Assembly: GCA_016185365.1 (NCBI GenBank)
Contig: JACPNP010000021.1
Location: forward strand, 1-64,000
Length of the DNA stretch: 64,000 bases
Source of the DNA: Terriglobales bacterium
GTDB taxonomy: Bacteria > Acidobacteriota > Terriglobia > Terriglobales > Acidobacteriaceae
Direction of reading: 5' to 3'
Each line of letters begins with the position of its first letter. Position 1 is the first letter of the stretch. A program made the position numbers and the translations under genes. This document shows, piece after piece, positions 42,920 to 52,023 of this stretch. Under the pieces are notes generated by a model. That model was given only the letters and a program-made list of their open reading frames with translations. It was not told where the DNA came from and made no database searches.

Positions 42920-43677
42920 GCGAAGGAGAGCAGTTCGGAATTGGCGCAGGCGGCGTAGAAGATCGCGAACCCCAGGCTCTTCAGCACCCACATCTTCGAT
43001 CCCAATGGGCCGGGCGGCAGGCTGGCCTGCGAGCGGTTGCCGGCATACTTGGTCCGCGCTTCCACAAGTTTGCGCACATTCTCTTCACTCAGGCAGTTGT
43101 GTTTGCCCAGGTGGACGGTGGTGAGCACCACCTGGGCGAAGTGCTCGACCGTTTCCATCTTGAAATACGCGTTCTCCAAGTCACAGCCGTAACTTACGGC
43201 GCCATGGTTTGCGAGCAGGATGGCGTCATAGTCCGGCAGGAAGGGCAGCAGAGATTCGCTCAACTGCGGCGTGCCGGTGGTGGCGTATTCCGCGATCGGG
43301 ATCGCGCCCAGCGTGACCACGACTTCGGCGCACATCGGCTGGTCCAGCGGGATGCCGGCGCAGGCGAACCCGGTGGCCACCGGGGGATGCGCGTGCAGCA
43401 CGGCTTTTACGTCCGGCCGGGTGCGGTAGATGGTGAGATGCATCAGCAGTTCGCTGGACGGGTCGCGCTCGCCGCTGAGCTTGTTGCCGTCGAGGTCCAC
43501 CACCACCATGTCCTCCGGCTTCATCCTGCCCTTGCTCACGCCGGTGGGCGTGGTGAGGACGGTCTTCTCATCGAGCCGGACAGAGAGGTTGCCGTCGGTC
43601 GCGGCCACCCAGCCTTGCTGGTGGACCATGGCGCCGTAGCGCACCAGTTCTTCGCGGTCATGCATGGCGGAAAGCAT
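42916..43677 (-). CDS. Class II aldolase/adducin-family protein (L-fuculose-phosphate aldolase-like)
   Basis: 253 residues. VAATDGNLSVRLDEKTVLTT with the substrate loop (TPTGVSKGRM), the zinc pair HAHPPVATGFACAG and the later ANHGAVSYG are typical of class II aldolases (FucA/AraD). The C-terminal ~35 residues (GSKMWVLKSLGFAIFYAACA) are hydrophobic and unusual. Substrate unknown. Start at ATG 43677; a second ATG four codons in is equally possible. Confidence 0.88.
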   Translation of the reverse strand: MLSAMHDREELVRYGAMVHQQGWVAATDGNLSVRLDEKTVLTTPTGVSKGRMKPEDMVVVDLDGNKLSGERDPSSELLMHLTIYRTRPDVKAVLHAHPPVATGFACAGIPLDQPMCAEVVVTLGAIPIAEYATTGTPQLSESLLPFLPDYDAILLANHGAVSYGCDLENAYFKMETVEHFAQVVLTTVHLGKHNCLSEENVRKLVEARTKYAGNRSQASLPPGPLGSKMWVLKSLGFAIFYAACANSELLSFA

Positions 43678-43763
43678 CGAGGGTTATCCTACCCCACACA
43701 ATTCACTCCGCCAACACTTTTTGGGACGAAAAATGAGTATTTGCCTGCCCCTATAATGGGCGG

Positions 43764-44849
43764 GTGCAGGTCGCGGAATTCGATTTTCCATTGCCCGATG
43801 AGATGATCGCGCAGCAGCCGCTCGCAGACCGCGCGGCCGCGCGGATGCTGCACCTGGAGCGCGCAAGCGGCGCGTCCCAGGACCGCATGTTCCGCGACCT
43901 GCCCGCGCTGCTTCGTCCCGATGATCTGCTGGTGTTCAACAATACCCGGGTGTTTCCCGCGCGGCTCTTCGGGCGCCGCGCGGGGGTGCGCGCGCAGGCG
44001 GTGAGTCCGAAGAATCCGGCGGCCCGGGAGTTCCTGCAGGGGAGGGTGGAAGTATTGCTCACCAAACCCCTTGGCAATGACCGATGGGAGACCCTGGTGC
44101 GCCCCGGACGGAAGATCGGCATAGGAGAGCGGCTGACATTCGGCGAGGACGAGTTGCATGCCGAGGTGATCGCGCGCGGCCAGCACGGCGAACGGACATT
44201 GCGTTTTGATGCGCCCGCGCCGGACGCGTTCTTTGCCGCCGCCGAGAGACTGGGACACATACCCTTGCCGCCGTACATCGCGCGGCCGGATTCACCCGCG
44301 GACCGCGAACGCTACCAAACGGTTTTCGCAAGGGAGCGTGGCTCGGTGGCCGCGCCGACTGCCGGGCTCCACTTCACAACAGAGATCCTCGAACAGATCC
44401 GCGCGCGCGGGATCGAGACCGCCGAGGTCACACTGCACGTCGGACTGGGCACGTTCCAGCCGCTGCATCATGAGACCGTGGAAGAGAACCGGCTGCACAC
44501 AGAACAGTTCACCATCAGCGAAGCGGCGGCGGAAAAGGTCCTGCGGGCCAGGTCGCAGGGCCGTCGGGTCGTCGCCGTGGGCACCACCACCGTGCGCACA
44601 CTGGAATTCGCCGCTCTGCAACCGGGCGGCTTGCGCGCCATGAGCGGCGAGGCGGAGATCTTCATCTATCCCGGTTTCCGTTTCCAGGTGGTGGACACGC
44701 TGCTCACCAACTTCCATCTGCCCAAGTCGTCACTGCTGATGCTGGTCTGCGCCTTCGCGGGGAAGGAGAACGTCCTGCGCGCGTATGCGCACGCGGTGAC
44801 GGAGCGCTACCGGTTCTTCTCCTACGGCGATTGCATGTTCATTGAGTGA
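43764..44849 (+). CDS. queA: S-adenosylmethionine:tRNA ribosyltransferase-isomerase
   Basis: Makes epoxyqueuosine in the tRNA wobble base from preQ1 and SAM. 361 residues from GTG 43764: [62 protein letters not shown] and [19 protein letters not shown] are standard QueA blocks. Upstream 'cccctataatggg' may supply a -10. Confidence 0.96.
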   Translation: MQVAEFDFPLPDEMIAQQPLADRAAARMLHLERASGASQDRMFRDLPALLRPDDLLVFNNTRVFPARLFGRRAGVRAQAVSPKNPAAREFLQGRVEVLLTKPLGNDRWETLVRPGRKIGIGERLTFGEDELHAEVIARGQHGERTLRFDAPAPDAFFAAAERLGHIPLPPYIARPDSPADRERYQTVFARERGSVAAPTAGLHFTTEILEQIRARGIETAEVTLHVGLGTFQPLHHETVEENRLHTEQFTISEAAAEKVLRARSQGRRVVAVGTTTVRTLEFAALQPGGLRAMSGEAEIFIYPGFRFQVVDTLLTNFHLPKSSLLMLVCAFAGKENVLRAYAHAVTERYRFFSYGDCMFIE

Positions 44850-44893
44850 TGTGCGAGTTGTGATTTACGATTTCCGGGCTTATGGGAGGCTCG

Positions 44894-45676
44894 ATGAAAA
44901 CTTTAGGAATTGATTTTGCAGTGCAGCCAGAAAATACCGCATGGTGTGAAATTGAATGGAATCACAATGGCGCAATCATCTGCGACGTCAAGGAGGATTG
45001 TCATGATTACGAAATCATTTCCAAAGTCGGAAAATTTGGTAACGATGACAAATGCGGCATAGACGTACCGTTTGGATGGCCGACTGACTTTGTCTCACTC
45101 ATCCAGTGGCATCAAGTAAGCGCCGATGATCTGCCGGACATTGGTGAAACACTTTGGTTGAGGAAGACTGATATCAATGTTCGAGACAAGATTAAGAAAA
45201 CTCCCCTTTCAGTCGCGGCGGACAAGATAGGACGAGCCACGGGAAGAGCAGCCTGGCTTCTCAGAAGCTTGGGTATACATGATCGGAGTGGCAAAGAATG
45301 TTGTGTTGAAGTTTATCCCGCAGCAAGTCTAAAACGTTGGGGGCTCCAGTCGCACGGATATAAGGGAAAGAATAAGGCGAAGCTCGGGGAACTCGTTTCG
45401 GAGCTATGTGGAAAGATGCCTAATGGGCTGAAAATGGGAAAGCACCTCCAACGGATCAGGGAATCAGACAATGTTTTCGACGCGCTTGTTGCTTCGCTTA
45501 CCACCCGCGCCTTTTGTCTCGGCCTAGTGGAGCCGATACCTGACAACGATGCCAGAACTGCCGAACGTGAAGGTTGGATTGCACTACCGCTTGCGGACTC
45601 CTTGCATAAATTGTGCAACGATTCCGCCAGTAAGGGTAAGCACAACTCAGCTTTGGCCCCCAAGTACACTAGGTGA
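44894..45676 (+). CDS. DUF429-family predicted nuclease
   Basis: 260 residues: MKTLGIDFAVQPENTAWCEI opens an RNase-H-like fold with an acidic residue, followed by CGIDVPFGWPTDFVSL, TDINVRDKIKKTPLSV, VEVYPAASLKRWGL and SDNVFDALVASLTTRAF with a late Asp. These fit DUF429, a family of predicted nucleases without known role. ATG 44894 is placed 5 nt after GGAGG. Base composition is clearly AT-richer than queA and polA, so the gene looks inserted. Its stop is one base before the polA start. Confidence 0.83.
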   Translation: MKTLGIDFAVQPENTAWCEIEWNHNGAIICDVKEDCHDYEIISKVGKFGNDDKCGIDVPFGWPTDFVSLIQWHQVSADDLPDIGETLWLRKTDINVRDKIKKTPLSVAADKIGRATGRAAWLLRSLGIHDRSGKECCVEVYPAASLKRWGLQSHGYKGKNKAKLGELVSELCGKMPNGLKMGKHLQRIRESDNVFDALVASLTTRAFCLGLVEPIPDNDARTAEREGWIALPLADSLHKLCNDSASKGKHNSALAPKYTR

Positions 45677-45677
45677 C

Positions 45678-48485
45678 ATGCCCAAGGCCCCCGCCAAGTC
45701 CGAAGAAAAACCCGCCGCGCGGAAGGCAGACGCCGGGCCGGAGCTGAAGCGTCCCAAGGGCGACAAGCCCACGGTCTACCTCATCGACACCTTCGCCTTC
45801 ATCTTCCGCGCGTACCACGCGATGATGCGGCAGCGCTCGATGACCACGCGCAGCGGCATCCCCACGGCGGCCATCTATGTGTTCGTCAACATGCTGAACA
45901 AGCTGCGCCAGGACTTTGGCCCGGAATACCTGGCCGCGGTCTATGACGTGAGCGGCCCCACCTTCCGCGACGTGGAGGCGGAGAAGGTCACCACCATCAA
46001 GAAGTTCGATGTGAAGACGCAGAAATTCGAGGAGGTGGAGTACCGCGGCTACAAAGCCAATCGCGCGGCGATGCCGGAGGAGCTGGCGCAACAGTTGCCG
46101 TACATCGAGCGCGCGCTGGAGGCGTATCGCATCCCCATCCTGAAGAGCGAAGGCTATGAGGCGGACGACGTGATCGGCACGCTGGCCAAGCAGGCCGCGG
46201 CCAAGGGGCATCCGGTGTATGTGCTCTCCAGCGACAAGGACATGATGCAGCTGGTGAACGACCGCGTGTTCATCCTCAACCTGGCGAAGGACAATCTGAT
46301 CCTCGATCCCGACGGTGTGCAGCAGGCGCTGGGCGTGCCGCCGGAGAAAGTGGTGGACGTGATGGCGCTGCGTGGCGACGCCATCGATAACATCCCCGGC
46401 GCGCCCGGCATCGGCGAAAAGGGCTCGCTGGAGCTGGTGCAGCGCTTTGGCACGGTGGAATCCGCGCTCGACCGCGCCGCGGAGATCGAGCACAAGAGTT
46501 ACCGCGAGTCGCTCGAGCATAATCGTGAGCTGGTGATGTTCAGCAAGCGCATGGCCACCATCGAGACCAACGTCCCGGTCAAGCTGGAACTGGAGGCGAT
46601 GGCCTCGCAGGAACCGGACTATGACGCGCTGCGCAAGCTGTTCAATGAGCTGGAGTTCACCTCGCTGCTGAAGACCGTGGTGCCGGACGCGGGCGCGGAA
46701 GTATCGGCGACCGAGTATGGCGAACTGAAGACGGAGAAAGAGCTGAGCGCGCTGCTGGCGAAAGCGAAGAAGTCGACACTTGCGGTCGCGTTCGCGGCGC
46801 TCAAGGAGCAAACAGGAACGGAAGACGCCGACGAGGAAGCCCTCACGGAATCGAAGCCCGCGGTGAGCGGCGATCTGTTCGCCGCGGTCGCGCCGGAAAA
46901 GACGGAGATCGAGGTCGGCCTCTCCGCCGAGGCCGGCGTAGGCGCGCATGCCAAGCTGGCCGGCCCGGTCGGCAAGAAGATCGAGGCGGCGCTGGCGGAT
47001 GAGAAGGTGGCGAAATCCGTGCATGACCTTAAGTCCGCGCTGCACGCGTGCCGCGAAGCCCATGTGTCGCTGGCCGGGGTGAAGCACGATACGTTCCTCT
47101 ACTCGTATCTTCTCGACCCCACGGATTCGCGCCACCCGCTGCCCATCGTGGCGCTGCGGCGCTTCAACGTGCAGCTTTCCGGATCGCTGGCGCAGGCGGC
47201 CGACTATACCGCGCGCCTCGCACCTGCATTGCGGCCGGAGATCGAGCGCGAAGGACTGCTCCCCGTGTATGAGGACATCGAGCTGCCACTGGCGCCGGTG
47301 CTGGCACGCATGGAAGAGGCGGGTGTTTCGCTGGACACCGAAGTCCTCGCCGGACTTTCCACGCGGTTGGGCAAGGAGTGTGACGACAAGGCGCGGAAGA
47401 TCCACAAGCTGGCGGGCGAGGAGTTCAACATCAACTCGCCCAAGCAGCTCTCGCGCATCCTGTTCGAGGTGCTGAAGCTGGAGCCGCCGGCACGGCGCGG
47501 CGGACGCGTGAAGGCCACGTCCACCGCGCAGGATGTGCTCGAAGAGCTGGCGCTGCACCATGACCTGCCGCGCCTGGTGCTGGAGTATCGCACGGTGGCG
47601 AAGTTGAAATCCACTTACGTGGACGCGCTGCCCGCGCTGGTGGACGCGCGCACCGGACGCCTGCACACCACGTTTAACCAGGCGGGCACGGCCACAGGCC
47701 GGCTGAGTTCCACCAATCCCAACCTGCAGAACATTCCCATCCGCACCGAGCAGGGACGCGAGATCCGCGCCGCGTTCCTCGCCGCGCCCGGCCACGCGCT
47801 GCTGGCGGCGGATTATTCGCAGATCGAACTGCGCCTGCTGGCGCACTATTCCGAAGACCCGCTGCTGCTCGAGGCCTTCCGCCGCGGGGATGACATCCAC
47901 ACCCTCACTGCCGGCGAGGTCTTCGGCGTGCCCACGGTGCTGGTCACGCCGGAACATCGCCGCCAGGCCAAGGCGGTGAACTTCGGCATCGTTTACGGGC
48001 TCTCGGCGTTCGGGCTGGCGCAGCAACTGGGCATCGAGCAGAAAGAAGCCAAGCGCTACATCGAACACTACTTCGAGACCTACAAAGGCGTGCGCGCATT
48101 CATCGACCGCACCCTTGAGGAGACGCGCCGCGCCGGCAACGTGCGCACGCTGTTCGGACGCAAGCGCCCCATCCCGGACATCAACAACTCCAATCCCAAC
48201 CTGCGCGGCTTCGCCGAGCGCACCGCCGTGAACACGCCGCTGCAGGGCACCGCCGCCGACCTGATCAAGCTGGCCATGATCCGCATCGACGCGGAGCTGC
48301 GCGCGCGCCGGCTCAAGACCCGCATGACACTGCAGGTGCACGATGAACTGGTGTTCGAGGCGCCCAAGGGCGAGGTGGAGGAACTGCGCGCGCTGGTGAC
48401 GGAACTGATGGAGAATGTCCACGCGCTGAAAGTGCCGCTGGAAGTGGAAGTGGGTGTGGGCAAGAACTGGCGGGATATGGATTAG
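45678..48485 (+). CDS. polA: DNA polymerase I, proofreading domain degenerate
   Basis: 935 residues. N-terminal 5' nuclease (residues ~35-320: TVYLIDTFAFIFRAYHAMMR, SEGYEADDVIGTLA, GDAIDNIPGAPGIGEKG). The middle (~340-520) is where the 3'-5' exonuclease should be, but its DxE, NxxxD and YxxxD motifs cannot be found; an acidic low-complexity part (KEQTGTEDADEEALTES) lies there. The polymerase domain has motif A (DYSQIELRLLAHYSEDP), the O-helix (RRQAKAVNFGIVYG) and motif C (LQVHDELVFE). Probably a non-proofreading gap-filling enzyme, as in Taq. The N-terminal 35 residues are a charged extension. Confidence 0.95.
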   Translation: MPKAPAKSEEKPAARKADAGPELKRPKGDKPTVYLIDTFAFIFRAYHAMMRQRSMTTRSGIPTAAIYVFVNMLNKLRQDFGPEYLAAVYDVSGPTFRDVEAEKVTTIKKFDVKTQKFEEVEYRGYKANRAAMPEELAQQLPYIERALEAYRIPILKSEGYEADDVIGTLAKQAAAKGHPVYVLSSDKDMMQLVNDRVFILNLAKDNLILDPDGVQQALGVPPEKVVDVMALRGDAIDNIPGAPGIGEKGSLELVQRFGTVESALDRAAEIEHKSYRESLEHNRELVMFSKRMATIETNVPVKLELEAMASQEPDYDALRKLFNELEFTSLLKTVVPDAGAEVSATEYGELKTEKELSALLAKAKKSTLAVAFAALKEQTGTEDADEEALTESKPAVSGDLFAAVAPEKTEIEVGLSAEAGVGAHAKLAGPVGKKIEAALADEKVAKSVHDLKSALHACREAHVSLAGVKHDTFLYSYLLDPTDSRHPLPIVALRRFNVQLSGSLAQAADYTARLAPALRPEIEREGLLPVYEDIELPLAPVLARMEEAGVSLDTEVLAGLSTRLGKECDDKARKIHKLAGEEFNINSPKQLSRILFEVLKLEPPARRGGRVKATSTAQDVLEELALHHDLPRLVLEYRTVAKLKSTYVDALPALVDARTGRLHTTFNQAGTATGRLSSTNPNLQNIPIRTEQGREIRAAFLAAPGHALLAADYSQIELRLLAHYSEDPLLLEAFRRGDDIHTLTAGEVFGVPTVLVTPEHRRQAKAVNFGIVYGLSAFGLAQQLGIEQKEAKRYIEHYFETYKGVRAFIDRTLEETRRAGNVRTLFGRKRPIPDINNSNPNLRGFAERTAVNTPLQGTAADLIKLAMIRIDAELRARRLKTRMTLQVHDELVFEAPKGEVEELRALVTELMENVHALKVPLEVEVGVGKNWRDMD

Positions 48486-48627
48486 GTGTTTTCACCGCGG
48501 AGACGCGGAGAAAGACTTTGCCACCGATCACACGGAGTTTCACGGATTAAACCAATACAAGAATAATCCGTGTTCATCCGTGAGATCCGTGGCCAGGTTC
48601 TTGACTGTCTCCGCGCCTCCGTGGTGA
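48486..48627. repeat. Convergent-gene gap with an imperfect inverted repeat
   Basis: 'accgcggagacgcggag' near 48492 is matched in reverse by 'ctgtctccgcgcctccgtgg' near 48605. An inner 'cacggagtttcacggat' pairs loosely with 'atccgtgagatccgtgg'. The long hairpin could end both polA and glmM transcripts. It belongs to the same family as 50078-50175 and 58101-58184. Confidence 0.65.
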
Positions 48628-49974
48628 TCACACACCCAACGTCGACTGGATCGCGCTGGAGATCGCAGCGGCGTGGCGTTGCATCTTCTTCTCGTCGGCG
48701 GCTTCGATCATCACCCGGCAAAGCGCTTCCGTGCCGGAGTAGCGCACCACCACGCGGCCATCGCCGTCGAGGTCCTGCTCGGCGGCGCGGATGGCGGCCA
48801 TCACATCCACCAGCTCCGCCAGCGGCTTCTTCTCCCGCACCTTCACGTTCTTGATGATCTGGGGATAGACCCTCAGGTCGCCGATCAGCTCGGCGAGGCC
48901 CTTGCCGCTCTTGGCGACGACCTCCAGCACGCGCAGCGCGGTCATCAGGCCGTCGCCGGTGGTGTGCGCGCCGGAGAAGATGATGTGGCCGCTCTGTTCG
49001 CCGCCCAGCACCGCGCCGGTCTTCCGCATCTCTTCCAGCACGTACTTATCGCCCACGGGCGCGCGCAGCATGTTGATGCCGGAGGCGCGCAGCGCGGCTT
49101 CGAGGCCCATGTTGCTCATGGTGGTGGCCACCACGGTGTCCGCGGCGAGCGCTCCGCGCGACTTCATCTCCCGCGCGGCCAGTAGCATGATGGCATCCCC
49201 GTTGACCACGTTGCCCTTGTGGTCGGCAAAGAGGGCGCGGTCGGCATCGCCATCGAAGCAGACACCCAGGTCGGCCTTGCGCTCCACCACTTCTTTCGCC
49301 ACCACGTCCGGATGCAGCGCGCCACAGCTCTCATTGATGTTGCGTCCGGTGGGCGCGATGTGGGTGAACTCGGCGCGGATGCCGCAGAACCGCATCAGCT
49401 CCGGCGCCACGGCGCTGGCCGCCCCGTTCGCGCAATCCACCACGACCTTCAGCCGGCTGAAATCCAGGTCCTTGAACGCCGTGGCCAACCAGGTCTCATA
49501 CGCCTCCGCCAGCGCGTGATCGCCGGGCAGGGAAGGCTTGCGCGATGCGGCGTTGGCGGGCGCGTCGGTCTGCGCGAAGATCTCCTTCTCGATCTCCAGC
49601 TCGACCGCGTCCGGAAGTTTGAAGCCGTCATGGCCGAAGCTCTTGATGCCGTTGTCCTGCCAGGGATTGTGCGAGGCGGAAATGACGATGCCGGCGGAGA
49701 AATCCTGGGTGCGCGCCAGATAGGCAATGGCCGGGGTGGTGACCACGCCCGCGCTGTCCACTTTTGCGCCGCTGGACTCGAGCCCGGCGGTGAGCGCGTC
49801 CGCGATCCAGCCGCTGGATTCGCGCGTGTCCTGCCCGATGACCACGTGGATCTTGTGTCCGTTGTGCTCGAGATGGCGGGCCAGGGCCACGCCGGTCTTG
49901 AAGATGGTGGGACGGTCCAGCGGATACGCGCCCGCGACGCCGCGGATACCGTCAGTGCCAAAGAGCTTGCGCAA
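48628..49974 (-). CDS. glmM: Phosphoglucosamine mutase
   Basis: Interconverts glucosamine-6-phosphate and glucosamine-1-phosphate for cell-wall precursors. 448 residues: LFGTDGIRGVAG, the active serine S101 in VISASHNPWQDNGIK, the metal loop CFDGDADRALF, GGEQSGHIIF and RYSGTEALCRVMIE. It lies downstream of cdaA on the same strand, as in many bacteria where CdaA and GlmM interact. Here a 220-bp gap with a large hairpin separates them and no cdaR is present. Confidence 0.97.
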   Translation of the reverse strand: MRKLFGTDGIRGVAGAYPLDRPTIFKTGVALARHLEHNGHKIHVVIGQDTRESSGWIADALTAGLESSGAKVDSAGVVTTPAIAYLARTQDFSAGIVISASHNPWQDNGIKSFGHDGFKLPDAVELEIEKEIFAQTDAPANAASRKPSLPGDHALAEAYETWLATAFKDLDFSRLKVVVDCANGAASAVAPELMRFCGIRAEFTHIAPTGRNINESCGALHPDVVAKEVVERKADLGVCFDGDADRALFADHKGNVVNGDAIMLLAAREMKSRGALAADTVVATTMSNMGLEAALRASGINMLRAPVGDKYVLEEMRKTGAVLGGEQSGHIIFSGAHTTGDGLMTALRVLEVVAKSGKGLAELIGDLRVYPQIIKNVKVREKKPLAELVDVMAAIRAAEQDLDGDGRVVVRYSGTEALCRVMIEAADEKKMQRHAAAISSAIQSTLGV

Positions 49975-50077
49975 TGTGCTTCTCCGAGTGTGCTCCCTTG
50001 CCGTGCGGAGCGGGATCAGGGGGAATCATCATTCTATCGGAGAGCCGCGGATTTCCGTTCTTTCGCGCGCAGATCTC

Positions 50078-50175
50078 ACCGCGAAGACGCGAAGGCGCGA
50101 AGTTTCGCGAAGGGTTCATGAATCATAACTAAACAGCTTTTTCGCGTGTCTTGGCGTCCTTCGCGTCTTCGCGGT
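50078..50175. repeat. Long inverted repeat between cdaA and glmM
   Basis: ACCGCGAAGACGCGAAGG (50078-50095) and its exact complement (50158-50175) flank ~62 nt. Inside, GCGCGAAGTTTCGCGAAG is a second small palindrome; the same word occurs in the copy at 58101-58184. The element sits in the cdaA-glmM gap. Confidence 0.85.
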
Positions 50176-50194
50176 TCAAAAAGCAGTCGAGTGA

Positions 50195-51061
50195 TTACTC
50201 GGGCTTGCGGTCGAGCGCGGCACGGGCGTCCTGCGTGCCGGTGAGAGGCGTGGGCAAAGTCGTTGGCGGGACGTAGCGCTTGAGCAGGGTGCTGAGCCGG
50301 TCGCGCAGCTGCTCCACGGTGAGGTTGCGCTCGATCTTGCCGGCCTGGGCCATGGCGATCTGTCCGTTCTCCTCGCTGACGATGATGGCCACGGCGTCCG
50401 TCTCCTCGGTGATGCCGATGGCGGCGCGGTGGCGCGTACCCAGCTGGTTCGAGAGCACGGGATTCATGCTCAACGGCAGGAAGCAGGCGGCGGCGGCGAT
50501 GCGGTCGCCCTGCAGGATCACGGCGCCGTCGTGCAGCGGCGCGGCCGGGCGGAATATCGTGGCCAGCAGGTCGTAGGAGATGCGTGCATCCAGCGGGACA
50601 CCGCTCTCGATGTAGGTGCGCAGCCCGGTCTCGCGCTCGATGGCGATCAGCGCGCCGATCTGTTGTTGCGCGAAAAAGCTTACGGCCAGCACCAGGTCGT
50701 CATAGGCGCCGGATTCGCTCTGCCGTCCGCGGAACATGATGGCCCGGCCCAACCGCTCCAGCGCCCAGCGGATCTCGGTGCGGAAGATCACCACCAGCAC
50801 CAGGATGGCGATGGGGAAGAGCTGGTTGCCGATGGCGGTGAGGATGGGCATGCGCAGCCGGCGTCCGGCCACCAGCAGGAGCACGAGCGAGACCGCGCCG
50901 ATCAGCATCTGCCAGGCGCGGGTGCCGCGCAGCACGCGCAGCAGGCCATAGGCCAGCAGCGACACCATGAGGATATCCGCGGCGGTGGTCCACGACCATG
51001 CGAAGGGCGGCGTCACTCGCTTTATTGTAAGCGCAAAGCCCGCGGGAACACGGCCGAACAT
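50195..51061 (-). CDS. cdaA: Diadenylate cyclase (membrane-anchored DisA_N/CdaA)
   Basis: Makes c-di-AMP, which controls potassium, osmolyte and cell-wall balance. 288 residues with three N-terminal hydrophobic segments (~25-100: ADILMVSLLAYGLLRVL, MLIGAVSLVLLLVAG, LFPIAILVLVVIF) and a diadenylate cyclase domain holding PLHDGAVILQG (DGA) and GTRHRAAIGITEE (RHR). The C-terminus is a short Pro/Thr-rich tail. glmM is next on the strand; cdaR, common between them in Firmicutes, is absent. Confidence 0.95.
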   Translation of the reverse strand: MFGRVPAGFALTIKRVTPPFAWSWTTAADILMVSLLAYGLLRVLRGTRAWQMLIGAVSLVLLLVAGRRLRMPILTAIGNQLFPIAILVLVVIFRTEIRWALERLGRAIMFRGRQSESGAYDDLVLAVSFFAQQQIGALIAIERETGLRTYIESGVPLDARISYDLLATIFRPAAPLHDGAVILQGDRIAAAACFLPLSMNPVLSNQLGTRHRAAIGITEETDAVAIIVSEENGQIAMAQAGKIERNLTVEQLRDRLSTLLKRYVPPTTLPTPLTGTQDARAALDRKPE

Positions 51062-51127
51062 GGCCTTTGGGCAGCGGAAATCGCGGGTTTCCTTGTGCTA
51101 TAGTCGCTGGGTCAGGAGCCTTGCGCC

Positions 51128-51748
51128 GTGACCGTCGACGAGGAACTTTCCCATCTCGAGAACATGATCCGCCAGCTGAAGATCGAGTATGACGTGTACT
51201 TCGGCGGCGGGGCCAAGAAGCCCCCGGCGGACACCGAGTGGAAGGTCAACCAGATCCTCAAGAAATATTCCGACGGCAGCAAGATGAACTTCGCCCAGCG
51301 CTTCCGCTACAACTCCATGCAGCAGAAGTTCGCCCTCTATAACAGCCTGTGGCAGCAGAAGATGAAGATCAAGGAGGAGGGCTACCGGCGTCCCCAGGAC
51401 GCGGTGCTGGGCATCGCCGGCATGCGCATCGATGAGAAACACGCTGCCGCCGCGGCCTTGGCCAAGAAAAAAGCACAAGACAAGGAAGGCGAAGAGGCCC
51501 TGGCATTCAAGACACACGTCTCGGACGTGGGCGCCGACCAGGAAGGCGTGCAGCGCCTGTTCAACGCCATGATGGCGGCGAAATCGAAGGCCGGAGAGAA
51601 GAACCCGAATGCGAGTTTCGATTCCTTCAAGGCGTTCGTCCAGAAAAAGACCGAGCAGATCCGCAAAGACTACGGCTGCCACGCCGTGGAGTACTCGGTG
51701 GAGATGGAGAACGGCCAGGTGCGGCTGAAGGCGAAGGCAAAAGTCTAA
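51128..51748 (+). CDS. Conserved unknown protein (MXAN_5187 C-terminal-like)
   Basis: 206 residues from GTG 51128. ENMIRQLKIEYDVYFGGGAK and the following RFRYNSMQQKFALYNSLWQQ match a conserved domain I know only as the C-terminal part of MXAN_5187-type proteins. The product is mostly helical and charged, with an Ala/Lys-rich middle (AAAAALAKKKAQDKEGEEA). The C-terminal part (FDSFKAFVQKKTEQIRKDYG) is again helical, then a beta strand pair. No signal peptide. Function unknown. Confidence 0.75.
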   Translation: MTVDEELSHLENMIRQLKIEYDVYFGGGAKKPPADTEWKVNQILKKYSDGSKMNFAQRFRYNSMQQKFALYNSLWQQKMKIKEEGYRRPQDAVLGIAGMRIDEKHAAAAALAKKKAQDKEGEEALAFKTHVSDVGADQEGVQRLFNAMMAAKSKAGEKNPNASFDSFKAFVQKKTEQIRKDYGCHAVEYSVEMENGQVRLKAKAKV

Positions 51749-52023
51749 ACGACAGTCGGTGGTCGTTGGTCGTCGGTCGGCAGCAAGATCAAAAGCAACC
51801 TCAAAATCAAAAGCAACAACAAGATCAAACGCAACAACAAGATCAAGAGCAACAACAAGATCAAGAGCAACAACATAGCCACGGAGTTCGCGGGTAACCA
51901 CGGATCAATGATCTGGAAAAAGCTTGGATCTATCCGTGACTATCCGTGTGATCCGTGGCTGGTCATTTTGCCTGATACCAGCACACCATTTACCCTGATA
52001 CGTCACATCTCCCGAGGCGACCT
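51749..52023. repeat. Low-complexity repeat tract before purH
   Basis: Three elements in order: 'gtcggtggtcgttggtcg' words (51750-51782), then six or more copies of AACAACAAGATCAA-like units (about 51788-51877), then an imperfect inverted repeat built on 'ccacggatca'/'tgatccgtgg' (51884-51962). No gene. The purH promoter is probably near 51975-52005. Confidence 0.75.

Noticed and set aside
45669-48422. A very long open frame on the strand opposite polA
   Set aside because: GC-rich codon bias of polA creates it; its His/Arg/Gln/Leu-rich product has no family features, while polA is unmistakable.
51788-51877. CRISPR-like array
   Set aside because: Units are about 14 nt, contiguous and drifting, with no unique spacers and no cas genes.
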